NCBI RefSeq assembly: GCF_020166395.1
Contig: NZ_JAIQXU010000021.1
Location: 32,349 to 96,348, forward strand
Source of the DNA: Deinococcus betulae
Lineage (GTDB): Bacteria; Deinococcota; Deinococci; Deinococcales; Deinococcaceae
Length of the DNA: 64,000 nt
Direction of reading: 5' to 3'
Positions 25,985 to 34,902 of this stretch are shown piece by piece. How positions within the stretch are numbered: the first letter of the stretch is position 1; each line of letters starts with the position of its first letter. The notes under the pieces were generated by a model that saw nothing but the letters and a program-made list of their open reading frames with translations, made no database searches and was not told the origin of the DNA. Made by a program: the position numbers and the translations under genes.

Positions 25985-26880
25985 ATGTCCCTGAACATCC
26001 AGCCCCTGGAGCCCATCCCTGAAGAAACCGCTCAGGTGGCCCGGCTTGCCTTTCCCAAGGGCCCAGTGGCAACCAGGCTGCGGGATGCGTTCCAGCAGCT
26101 GTATCGGAATGAATCTTTCCAGACGCTGTCTTCGCGTCGAGGCCCACCTGCGTTTTCTCCCTGGCGGCTGGCCTTGGTGACGGTACTGCACTTCATGGAG
26201 CAGTTGAGTGATCGTCAAGCGGCCGATGCGGTTCGGGGACGCACCCACTGGACATACGCGCTCGTCTCAGAATTGACGGATCCTGGCTTCCACTTGAGTG
26301 TCCTGTTCGAATGTCGCAGTCGCTTGGTAGGCAGCAGCGCGTGTGCGCTGCTGCTTGACTTGATGTTGGAGCGGTGTCGAGCAGAACAGCTGGTCAAGGC
26401 GCGAGGAAAGCAACGAACCGACTCACCCCATGTTTTGGCGACGGTGCGCGAACTTCATTTGACCGAGCTGATCGCCGAAACGCTGCGGGCCACATTGAAT
26501 GATCTCGCCACCGTCGAGCCGGACTGGCGGCGAGACGGGGCTCCACCAGCGTGGTTCGAGCGCTCCTCATGACGGATTGAGGAGAAACATCTGCCGCACG
26601 CCCGGCTGGCCCGCACAACCTCTGTCATTCAGGTGGGGCAGGACAGTTTTGCCCTGCTGGACGCCATTCAGGCCTACGACGCTGGAGGGTCAATTCAAGT
26701 CCTGTGGGAACGTCCTACGGTACAGATCCTTTGGCAGGTGTGGGCGCACCACTTTGAACGCCAAGCGAAAGCTTGCCGTTGGCAAGAGCCTGGAGAATGC
26801 CTGCCGACCAGTGAGCGCGTGCATTCCCCCTACGACCCTGAGGCCCATTTCAGCTTTACCGCCGCACCTAAAGTAGTAGG
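25985..26880 (+). pseudogene. IS1182-family transposase, nonsense-mutated and 3'-truncated
   Basis: The frame begins MSLNIQPLEPIPEETAQVAR and contains the DUF772-type N-terminal region (FSPWRLALVTVLHFMEQLSD). A TGA at 26570-26572 interrupts it, but the same frame continues RIEEKHLPHARLARTTSVIQ and LWQVWAHHFERQAKACRWQE. It breaks off at HSPYDPEAHFSF, where family members continue into the catalytic DDE core. The transposase is dead twice over. Confidence 0.8.
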
Positions 26881-26992
26881 AGAGCCAGACAGAGGATCAC
26901 ATCACGGCGGGGGGAAACCGGTCGCCCGCAAGCTTTTGACCGCTCAGCACCGCGTCACTCTATCCCTACACCCTGCCACTACCCCGTTGAGC
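26881..26992 (-). repeat. IS6-family end fragment, inverted
   Basis: Read on the minus strand, the sequence starts GGTAGTGGCAGGGTGTAGGG, then AGAGTGACGCGGTGCTGAGC, followed by a short decayed transposase start (FPPAVM, stop, SSVWLSYYF). With the fragment at 25677 it brackets the IS1182 remnant as an inverted pair. Confidence 0.7.
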
Positions 26993-27743
26993 GGAAACGC
27001 ATGAGGTCCCCGTAGACCAGGGTGTCCACCACCAAGGCATCTTCACTACTGGCAATCATCCGCCGCTCTCCCGTGGGGCTCCAGGTTCCGCTTTGGCCAC
27101 AGGAGGTCCACCCCAGACCCGACCCGCCGTGATTGGCAAGCAGGGTGAAGACCCGGTGATCCATTGCCCGACTTGCCAGGTGCAGGTCCAGCCGACGCTC
27201 CTCACCCTGGACGTACACCGCCGACACCGCGTACACATCCATGCTTTCCTGCACAGCGCTGAGCGCATGGGCAGGGAAGGCCACGTCAAAACAGATGGCG
27301 AGGGCGATCCGCCAGCCGTCTACGGTGAGCACAGTTGGGGCGCACGTCCCAGCCTCAAACAGGCGCTGTTCCTGACCGTGCAGATGTGTCTTGGCTGCGG
27401 TCACAATGTCGCCGCTGGGGGTGAAAGCCAGCATGGCGAGGCGAGGGCGGCCAACCTCATCGTGCAGCGCTGCCCCGACAATGATCGTCAGGCCATCGGC
27501 CACAGCCGCATCCCTCAAAGGAAAGAGCCGGGCGTCCGCCGCACTCACCCAGAGCTCCGGGCGACTCAGCAGTGGAAGATCATATCCTATGAGAGACAGT
27601 TCTGGGAGAAGGAGAATCCGTGCTCCCCGCCGCGCAGCTGCGTGGGTCAGGACGACGGTTCGCTCCACGTTGTGGACAAGGTCACCTGGGGTGGGGGTGT
27701 ACTGCGCCGTAGCAACCGTAAGGGTGGCATGAGGGATCCTCAT
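26979..27743 (-). CDS. nitrilase-superfamily carbon-nitrogen hydrolase
   Basis: The 254-residue protein has the Glu-Lys-Cys triad of the superfamily: Glu in LLLPELSLIGYD, Lys in AAKTHLHGQE and Cys in ALAICFDVAFP. Members cleave amides, nitriles or N-carbamoyl groups. I prefer the ATG at 27743, which is preceded by GGGGGAA, over the ATG at 27833. It follows the phosphopantetheinyl transferase by 168 bp on the same strand, so it could trim or release an amide in the peptide pathway, but it may be an independent gene. The IS6 fragment overlaps its last few codons, so its C-terminus may be altered. Confidence 0.85.
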   Translation of the reverse strand: MRIPHATLTVATAQYTPTPGDLVHNVERTVVLTHAAARRGARILLLPELSLIGYDLPLLSRPELWVSAADARLFPLRDAAVADGLTIIVGAALHDEVGRPRLAMLAFTPSGDIVTAAKTHLHGQEQRLFEAGTCAPTVLTVDGWRIALAICFDVAFPAHALSAVQESMDVYAVSAVYVQGEERRLDLHLASRAMDHRVFTLLANHGGSGLGWTSCGQSGTWSPTGERRMIASSEDALVVDTLVYGDLMRFRSTG

Positions 27744-27911
27744 GCGTTCCCCCACTCGAACTGAGCTTGGCTCCAAGATAAAAGCTTCTGCTGCACTTCT
27801 GTGCCAGAAAGATCTGAAGGGGCCCCAGAACACGGGGTAGTTTGTGGTAATTCCAGATAGGTCAACATGTTGTCCCTTTAGTCCTTCGGAATGAAATGAG
27901 GTGGAGCGCTC

Positions 27912-28607
27912 TCACCGGTTTGAAGAAGCGATGACAGTCAAGGTGACTGGAGAGCGGCCAATCACCAGTACGGTGCCAACCAGACGGTGTGGGTCGTCCT
28001 GCCACTGGGCAGCCGTGTAGCGGCCTGCCATTTTGCCAGAGGGCGGCCACACATGGGCGACAGATGCGGCGAGATTGACATGGTGGAGAGTGTCCAACTG
28101 GACTTCACCGAGCTTAATCAGGGCTTCTTTGTGGGTCCACAGGCGTGCCATGGCCTGTGGCCGGCTCAGGACGTTGCAGGCGGCCAGCGCAGTGCGCTCC
28201 TCGACATGAAACACCTGAGCGTTTTGAAGCAGGGCTGGCGGGAAAGTGTCCCAGTGTTCCACGTCCACACCCACTGGCTGCAGCGACGCCGCGGCCGCCA
28301 CGGCCAAGCGGGTATGACTGAGGGACACCTGCACCTGCGGCTGATCTCGGAAAGAGGGAGGGCCGTGCGCGCCTCCACAAGTTGGACAGCGCTGCTGCAG
28401 GTGGAGTCTGGAGGCGCATATGCCAGTCAGCTGCGCGGCCACATGGCGAGCGAGGCGGTGCGCGGCAACATAGGCGTAGCGGTCGTGCGTGTGCCGGAAC
28501 TGGTCTGCCCGGGCCTGTTCGTACGGTTGGAGCGGCCAGGGCGGGAGGGTGTCCAGCACGGCTTGACTGGTGCCCCAGGCAACATGGGTGGGAAAATGGT
28601 CAGTCAC
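27912..28607 (-). CDS. 4'-phosphopantetheinyl transferase (Sfp type)
   Basis: The 231-residue protein activates carrier domains by attaching the phosphopantetheine arm of CoA to the carrier serine. It shows the three family motifs: VQVSLSHTRLAVAAA, PVGVDVEHWD (Mg-binding Asp and Glu) and ARLWTHKEALIKLGE. It ends the NRPS operon, 66 bp after AzlD, and should load the four carrier domains encoded upstream. This supports the cluster being functional. Confidence 0.9.
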   Translation of the reverse strand: MTDHFPTHVAWGTSQAVLDTLPPWPLQPYEQARADQFRHTHDRYAYVAAHRLARHVAAQLTGICASRLHLQQRCPTCGGAHGPPSFRDQPQVQVSLSHTRLAVAAAASLQPVGVDVEHWDTFPPALLQNAQVFHVEERTALAACNVLSRPQAMARLWTHKEALIKLGEVQLDTLHHVNLAASVAHVWPPSGKMAGRYTAAQWQDDPHRLVGTVLVIGRSPVTLTVIASSNR

Positions 28608-28673
28608 ATCTAGCGCCTTCTAGGTCTTGCGGGGTCAAGCGCTGCAAGTGGAGCGCTTGACCCAACCGCTTGG

Positions 28674-29003
28674 TCACTGCAGCAGGAACGTCAAGCCAAA
28701 GAACACGGCGATGCCGGCGCCGCTGGCCAGCAACAACTGCTTCGTGCGGAGCATCAGCAGCAGGGTGGCCGCGCCCCCCGCGAGGGCCGGGGCTGCCCCC
28801 CGCAGGCCAGTCCACTCGCCGCTGGGGAGCAAGAGTGCGGGCACGACAATGGCGGCCAGTACCGCTGGCGGCACGTACCCCAGAAACGCCTTGACGGGTG
28901 CACTCAGGGCGCGGTCTTTCCAGAGCACCAGGGGCAGGTAACGGGGAAGGAATGTGACGAGGCCCATGGCCACGATCAGCAGGGCAGTCTGGGTCGGTGT
29001 CAT
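28674..29003 (-). CDS. azlD: AzlD-family small subunit of a branched-chain amino acid exporter
   Basis: The 109-residue hydrophobic protein has about four membrane segments, beginning TALLIVAMGLVTFLPRYLPL, the usual AzlD start with the conserved TFLPRYLP. The start overlaps the stop of AzlC as ATGA. AzlCD pairs export branched-chain or similar amino acids. In this operon they may export a precursor or a small product. Confidence 0.88.
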   Translation of the reverse strand: MTPTQTALLIVAMGLVTFLPRYLPLVLWKDRALSAPVKAFLGYVPPAVLAAIVVPALLLPSGEWTGLRGAAPALAGGAATLLLMLRTKQLLLASGAGIAVFFGLTFLLQ

Positions 29004-29758
29004 GGGGTTCCTCCGTGGGCGCGGCGCTGCTCGATCTGTTCGCACAGCACGCCGACCAGCGCGCCCACGAGAATACCGGCGATCAGGCCCAGGTTATAGG
29101 GCAGGGTGTGCGTGAGCAGCGCCACCAGTCCGCCCGTGGCGGCGGCCGTCCAGGCCCGCCAGTGGCCCAGGGTGGAGGCGAGCATTGCGGCGAAGATAGC
29201 GGTCATCGGGAAATCCAGGCCGTGCTTGATGAGATCTGGGAGGGCTTCGCCGATCAGCATGCCCACCACGGTCGCGGCGAGCCAATTGACGTACATGACG
29301 CTGGACGCACCGACGAAGAACCACGGCCAGGACGGCTGCTGGCCTTCGGGGGTCTTGAAACGCTCCATCACGGTGAAGAACACCGCGTCGATCAGCCCGA
29401 AGGCGAGCAGGGCCCGCCACCTCGGCGAGAGGCCCTGCGTATGGGGGCGCAGCATCACGGCATAGATCAGCATCCGCAGACTGACGATCAGGGACGTCAG
29501 CAGGATCGCGGTGACGGTGCTGCCGTCCCGCAGCAGCGCAATCCCGATGAACTGCACCGTGCCGGAGTTCGTCAGGGCGGCCAGACCAAAGGTCTCCAGC
29601 GGGTGTAACCCACTGGTGACACCGAATGCACCTGCAATCAGCCCCATCGGGAAAGCAGACACCAAGAAGGGTGACATGGCCCGCACGCCCTGCCGCAGTG
29701 CCGCGCGGGGCGTCAAGACAGGGAAAGGAGCGCCGGCTGGGAAAGTAGAGGTGGTCAT
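29000..29758 (-). CDS. azlC: AzlC-family permease, large subunit of an amino acid exporter
   Basis: The 252-residue protein has the AzlC/YgaZ hallmarks FPMGLIAGAFGVTSGLHPLE, then NSGTVQFIGIALL and several membrane segments. It starts 10 bp after the last NRPS gene and overlaps AzlD, so it is transcribed with the NRPS genes. This is not the usual kind of NRPS exporter. Confidence 0.88.
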   Translation of the reverse strand: MTTSTFPAGAPFPVLTPRAALRQGVRAMSPFLVSAFPMGLIAGAFGVTSGLHPLETFGLAALTNSGTVQFIGIALLRDGSTVTAILLTSLIVSLRMLIYAVMLRPHTQGLSPRWRALLAFGLIDAVFFTVMERFKTPEGQQPSWPWFFVGASSVMYVNWLAATVVGMLIGEALPDLIKHGLDFPMTAIFAAMLASTLGHWRAWTAAATGGLVALLTHTLPYNLGLIAGILVGALVGVLCEQIEQRRAHGGTP

Positions 29759-29768
29759 GGGGCTCCTG

Positions 29769-32700
29769 TCAGGCCAGGACGGCGGGCGCCGCGGCGGAGG
29801 TAGAGGCGATGAGGGCCGCCACCTGCGCCGGCTGGGTGCGGCAGAAGTAGTGCCCGCCACGCTCCAGGGTATGCAGGGTGACGTGGGAGGCGCAGGTGTG
29901 CCACGCGGCGTCCGGGGCGAATTCAGTGTGAGTGAGGGGATCGTCCTGCGCTATGACGACCGTGAGTGGCGCGCGCAGCGACCGGTCCGCCCAGTGTTCG
30001 CTGAGCGTGGCGAGGTACTGGTTGGCCCCCACCGCGTCGTCCCGGAAGCGGCGCACCATGGTGGCGCCCACGTCGGCGGCGACCCCGTCGAGTTCCGCGT
30101 AGCCAGTGGCGGTCACGAGGTAGTCCAGGACGTCCGCGTCCGACATGGCCTGCATGGTCTCCACGCCCGAGAGGGTCTGGGCGCGTCCAGCCAGCACCTT
30201 CCCAGCGACGAAGACGCGCTCCACCTCGGCGCCTGCCTCTTCCAGCAGGCGCGCAGTTTCAACCGCGACGGCTGAGCCCACGCAGTGACCCCACAGCAGG
30301 ACGGGGCCCTGAATTTCACGGGTGATCACGTCTCGCAGCTGCGCGGCGAGCGCGGGCACGTCCACTGGGCCTGCGCGCTGGGCGTCGGCAAGGTCAACAG
30401 CGTACACGGCGACCCGTGCCCCGCGCGCCTGGAGGGCCTGGGCCAGCGGCTGGAAGTTGATCGCGTTGCCACCTGCATAAGGCACACAGATCAGCGTGCG
30501 GTCTACCGGGAGGTCCGCCGCGCTGACGCGGTGCAGGATCTGTGCGGTGGCCGCTGCTTTCTCGTCGGCCACCCGGGCCAGGGTGCTCAGCTGGGAGTGC
30601 CGCATCACGTCCAGCAGCGTGACGCGCCCTTCCAGCAGCAGCGCCACCCGCAGGGCCGCCAAGGAATTCCCGCCGAGGTCGAAGAAGTTGTCGGTGGCAC
30701 TGATGGACCCGTACGGGACGCCCAGCAGGTCGCTCCAGACGGCCGCAATGCGCTGCTCGGTGGGGGTGGCAGGCGGGAGGTGGTCACCCTGGACCGCGGC
30801 GGTGGCCGTTCCCCGATGGAAGATGCGGCCCTCAGCAGGCGCGGCCTCCAGGGCGCCTCCAGGCAGCATACGGACCCGGCTCGCGTGGCCGGGTCGCCGA
30901 CCGGGTGTGCCGACCGGCGCCAACTGCCCGGCGGTGTCCAGGATGGGCGCGCCGGAGATGAGGAGGGCCTGACGTTCAGCCTCGCCAATCAGGCTCGCGC
31001 CGCCGTGCTCCGCATTCAAGTCAGCGGTCATCAGCTCGAACGCGCGGCGGTAGTACCCGCCCATGCGCTCCACCTGCGCCGGGGTGAACACATGGTCGTG
31101 AAAGTGCAGACTCAGGCGAACGTCGTCCGTGAAGAAATGCCGTGAGAACTCAGCGCGCAGCACGAATTCCGTCTCGGAGTTCGCGCGGACGTCCAGCAGC
31201 GCGAACTCTGGGAGACGCTTCAGTTCCTTAAGGAGGTAAAAGTGCGTGTAGTTGAACGCAGTCTCGAACAGAATGTCCTGCGTGCCAAAATCCTGTTTCA
31301 TGCGCGCCATCGGGTAGCGGCGGTGCGGGAGCAGCGCGGTTTCTGCGTCGTACACCCGGCGGATCAGGTCCGACCAGCGGCCTGGCGCGGCTGACACCCG
31401 GAACGGCACGGTGTTCAGAAACAGCCCGATGGCCTGCGTGGCCCCCTCCACCTCCGGGCGGCCGCTGTGTTCATAGCCGGTCATGACGTCTGAGTCGCCG
31501 GACAGCACGCTCAGGACCTTCAGATGGGCGGTCATCAGCACCGTCTTGACCGGCACGTTCAGGCGTTCAGCCAGCGAGAGGATCGCGTCGGACAGCGCGC
31601 GGGGCAGGTGAACGTCATGGAACTGCACGTTCAGTGCGCCGCCCGGATCCTGCTCTGGCGACCAGCGGGGCAGGTGCGTGAAGGGCGCGCCGTCTAAGAC
31701 ACTCAACCAGAATGCCTGACTGTCCGGGTTGGCGAGCGCCTGCCGTTCGAGGCCCATGTAGTTGCGCAGGTGGTTGTCCACGGCGGGCGCGGTGACCAGA
31801 TCGCCGCTCAGCAGTTGGTGGTAGAACCCGAACAGCTGCGTGTGCACCAGCGTGATGCTCCAGCCGTCCAGCGCTGAGTTGTGCTGGCTGAGGGTATAGC
31901 GGCACAGGCCGTCACCAAGCACGTGCAGGTGCAGCCGCACCAGGCCGCCGTCCTCCCACACGAATCGGTGCGCTTTCTCATCTCGTAACCACTGCTGGTA
32001 CCAGGCGTCCTGCTCCTCGGCACTCAGGCCGCGCAGGTCCGCGGTGAACAGTGGCAACGGCAGTTCCTGGTGTACCAGTTGCAGCGGCTGGCTGAAGCCG
32101 GTGAGATGGTAGCTCGTGCGGAAGATGGGGTTGCGCTGCACCAAGAGCCGCGCCGCGTCGCGGAAGCGCTCCAAGTCGATGGGCGCCTGGATGATGTAGC
32201 TGATGATGTCGTGGTACTGCGCGGTGCCGAACGTCAGTTCGTTCTGGAAGATTAGTCCCTCTTGCAACATGGACAGTGGGTACGCGTCCTCCAGGTCTGC
32301 CGGGAGTCGGGCGCGGTCGATCTCGCTGATCAGCTCGAACGGCTGCGCCTGATGCTGCTCCTGCGGCCCATGTGGCGCCTGCGCCAAGTGCGCGCACAGG
32401 GCCGCGACAGTCGGGTGCGCGAACAGCTGCTGGAATGTGAAGGTCAGGTTGTGCGCGCGGGCCCGGGCAAGCACGGTCACGAAGTGAATGGAGTTGCCGC
32501 CCAGCGCAAAGAAATTATCGTGGATGCCAACCCGCTCTACGCCCAGCACATCCTGCCAGATTGCGGCGAGCGCCGCCTGCTGCTCGGTCTCTGGCGCAGC
32601 GTACGGCACCCCCGCCGCGTGTTCTGGGTCTGGTAGGGCGCGGCGGTCGAGCTTACCGTTCGGGGTCAATGGGAAGGCCTCCAGGACGGTCAGGTGCGCC

Positions 32701-34886
32701 GGTACCATGAAGTCCGGCAGAGCCGCGGCCAACTGCTGGCGCAGCGCGCTGGGGTCCAGATCCGGGTCGCCCACCACATACCCGCACAGCACGTCCTGAC
32801 CGTCCTGGCCCGGCCGGGTGAGCACCACAGCGTCCATGACGCCGGGCGCGCAGCGCAGCTGCGCCTCAACCTCCCCTAACTCGATGCGGTATCCGCGCAC
32901 TTTCACCTGATGGTCGATGCGGCCCAGGTACGCCAGCGCCCCGTCGTCCTGTAGGCGGACCAGGTCCCCGGTGCGGTAGACACGGTCCTCTCCGGCGTCA
33001 GCAAGAGGTATGAACCGCTCGGCAGTCAGCTCTGGGCGCCGGTGATACCCGCGCGCCAGCCCCACGCCCGCGAGGCACAGCTCCCCAGGCACCCCGACAG
33101 GCTGCACCTGCCCCGCGCCGTTCACGACGTACACGCGCGTGTTGTCGATGGGACGGCCGATCGGCACGGTGCCCGGCAGGTCCGGCGTGCAGAACTGATG
33201 CGTGACGTCCACCGTGGCCTCGGTCGGCCCGTAGAGGTTCACCAACACCGCGCCGGTCACCGCGTGCACCAGCGCATTGAAGCGCCGCATGTGATGCTCG
33301 CCTAGCGCCTCGCCACTGGCGAACACCTGCTTCAAAGACGCCAGTCGCCCCGCGGCGCCAGTCGCGTCAACGTATGTGAGGAACGCCTGGAGCATGGACG
33401 GCACGAAGTGCAGGGTGGTCACGCCCTGGGTTTCAATGGTGCGCACCAGCAGTTCGGGATCGCGTTCACCGCCTGGGGCGAGCAGGCACACGCGCGCCCC
33501 AACGAAGAACCACCAGAACAGCTCCCAGACCGATACGTCGAACGAGGTAGGCGTCTTCTGGAGGATCACGGACGCGGGCGTGAGGGGGTAAGCGCGCTGC
33601 ATCCACGCGATCCGGTTCATCACCGAGTGATGCTCGACCAGCACGCCTTTGGGGGCGCCCGTCGAGCCGGACGTGTAGATCATGTATGCCACGTCCCGCG
33701 CTGTGCCAACCACCGGCAGCGCCGAGGCGTCCGGCGAGTAGCTGAGCGGGTCGTCCAAGTGAAGTACCTGCACGGCAGGCGGCAGGGCGGACTGCAGCAC
33801 GCCCTGCTGGGTGAGCAGCAGCGTCGCGCCGCTGTCCTCGAGCAGGTACGTGATGCGCGCGTCAGGGTAGCTTGGGTCAACCGGCAGGTACGCCGCGCCT
33901 ACCTTGAGGATCGCCAGGATGCCGGCCAGCATCTCGGGCGAGCGGCGCGCTGCGATGGCCACGGTGCTGCCCGGCTGAACGCCGCGACCCTGTAGCGTCC
34001 GGGCGAGCCGGGTGGCCCGCGCGTCCAGCTGCGCGTAGGTCAGGCTGCCGTCGTCCGTAACAACCGCCACCACGTCCGGTGTGGCCTGCACCTGCCGGGT
34101 GAACTGTTCGTCCAGTCGCCGCGCTGCCGGGTAGGGCGCCGCCGTGTCATTCACTGCGTCCAGCAGGGTCTGATCGTCTGGCGTGACCAGCGTCACCTCG
34201 GTCAGCGGCGCGTCCGGCGCCGCCAGTGCCCCGGTCAGCAGCGCGAACAGGTGCCGGGCCAGCCGCGCCGCCCCTTGCGGGCTGACCGGGCCACCGATCT
34301 GCAGGGCACGGGTCTGCGGAACGAAGGTCAGGTGCAGACCCGCGGCCGGAGTGGGGCGGTGCAGCCCCTCCGTGCCGATCACCACGTCGAAGAGAGGCGC
34401 GGCCTGATCCGGCTCGGCGGGATCGCGGTGCACCGCGACCGGGTAGTCCTGATGTTGGGCGGCCGCCACGGTCACCTGCCGCGCCTGCTCCAGCCACTGC
34501 CGAAATGTCAGGGTGTCGTCGGCCTGAAAGCGCAGCGGCACGGCGTCTTGGAAGGTGCTTGGTACGTCGCCCGGTCCGGCGGGCCGCAGCGGCTGGCCGA
34601 TTACCAAGTCAGCGTGACCGGTGTAGCGGTAGAGGAGTGCCGCGACGCCAGCGGCCAGAAGGGCGTGCAGCGCGTCTGGATCGGAGCGCGAGACCCGCTG
34701 CAACTGCACGTCCAGTTCTGCCGGGAGGGAAAATATTTCATTGGTTGTGCTGCTGGTCAGGTGCGGTTCGCTTGGGAACGCGGAACGCTCCCAGGGGGTG
34801 GCGAAGACCGCCGTCCAGTACGCCCGTGCCTGTGGCCGCTGCGCCGCCGCGACTCTCAGTTGACCGTTGGTTTCGATGGATTGCAT
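29769..34886 (-). CDS. NRPS protein 1: partial C - A(Ser) - PCP - C - vestigial A - PCP - TE
   Basis: The 1705-residue protein is the releasing NRPS. Residues ~20-250 look like only the C-terminal lobe of a condensation domain. An adenylation domain follows (~255-760; YMIYTSGSTGAPKGV, A10 Lys745) with code residues D450 V451 W454 H493 F522 S524 L551 V559 D560, identical to the serine code of EntF. The first carrier has Ser799 (LGGNSI). A full condensation domain (~860-1290) has HNSALDG in place of HHxxxDG. Residues ~1297-1365 contain scraps of an A domain (GQLAPVGTPG, MLPGGALE), then a carrier with Ser1408 and a thioesterase (~1460-1705). Its elbow is GHCVG, so the nucleophile would be Cys1535. 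Stand-alone start at 34886, 16 bp after NRPS 2. Confidence 0.92.
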   Translation of the reverse strand: MQSIETNGQLRVAAAQRPQARAYWTAVFATPWERSAFPSEPHLTSSTTNEIFSLPAELDVQLQRVSRSDPDALHALLAAGVAALLYRYTGHADLVIGQPLRPAGPGDVPSTFQDAVPLRFQADDTLTFRQWLEQARQVTVAAAQHQDYPVAVHRDPAEPDQAAPLFDVVIGTEGLHRPTPAAGLHLTFVPQTRALQIGGPVSPQGAARLARHLFALLTGALAAPDAPLTEVTLVTPDDQTLLDAVNDTAAPYPAARRLDEQFTRQVQATPDVVAVVTDDGSLTYAQLDARATRLARTLQGRGVQPGSTVAIAARRSPEMLAGILAILKVGAAYLPVDPSYPDARITYLLEDSGATLLLTQQGVLQSALPPAVQVLHLDDPLSYSPDASALPVVGTARDVAYMIYTSGSTGAPKGVLVEHHSVMNRIAWMQRAYPLTPASVILQKTPTSFDVSVWELFWWFFVGARVCLLAPGGERDPELLVRTIETQGVTTLHFVPSMLQAFLTYVDATGAAGRLASLKQVFASGEALGEHHMRRFNALVHAVTGAVLVNLYGPTEATVDVTHQFCTPDLPGTVPIGRPIDNTRVYVVNGAGQVQPVGVPGELCLAGVGLARGYHRRPELTAERFIPLADAGEDRVYRTGDLVRLQDDGALAYLGRIDHQVKVRGYRIELGEVEAQLRCAPGVMDAVVLTRPGQDGQDVLCGYVVGDPDLDPSALRQQLAAALPDFMVPAHLTVLEAFPLTPNGKLDRRALPDPEHAAGVPYAAPETEQQAALAAIWQDVLGVERVGIHDNFFALGGNSIHFVTVLARARAHNLTFTFQQLFAHPTVAALCAHLAQAPHGPQEQHQAQPFELISEIDRARLPADLEDAYPLSMLQEGLIFQNELTFGTAQYHDIISYIIQAPIDLERFRDAARLLVQRNPIFRTSYHLTGFSQPLQLVHQELPLPLFTADLRGLSAEEQDAWYQQWLRDEKAHRFVWEDGGLVRLHLHVLGDGLCRYTLSQHNSALDGWSITLVHTQLFGFYHQLLSGDLVTAPAVDNHLRNYMGLERQALANPDSQAFWLSVLDGAPFTHLPRWSPEQDPGGALNVQFHDVHLPRALSDAILSLAERLNVPVKTVLMTAHLKVLSVLSGDSDVMTGYEHSGRPEVEGATQAIGLFLNTVPFRVSAAPGRWSDLIRRVYDAETALLPHRRYPMARMKQDFGTQDILFETAFNYTHFYLLKELKRLPEFALLDVRANSETEFVLRAEFSRHFFTDDVRLSLHFHDHVFTPAQVERMGGYYRRAFELMTADLNAEHGGASLIGEAERQALLISGAPILDTAGQLAPVGTPGRRPGHASRVRMLPGGALEAAPAEGRIFHRGTATAAVQGDHLPPATPTEQRIAAVWSDLLGVPYGSISATDNFFDLGGNSLAALRVALLLEGRVTLLDVMRHSQLSTLARVADEKAAATAQILHRVSAADLPVDRTLICVPYAGGNAINFQPLAQALQARGARVAVYAVDLADAQRAGPVDVPALAAQLRDVITREIQGPVLLWGHCVGSAVAVETARLLEEAGAEVERVFVAGKVLAGRAQTLSGVETMQAMSDADVLDYLVTATGYAELDGVAADVGATMVRRFRDDAVGANQYLATLSEHWADRSLRAPLTVVIAQDDPLTHTEFAPDAAWHTCASHVTLHTLERGGHYFCRTQPAQVAALIASTSAAAPAVLA

Positions 34887-34902
34887 GGGGCTCCTGCGCG
34901 CG

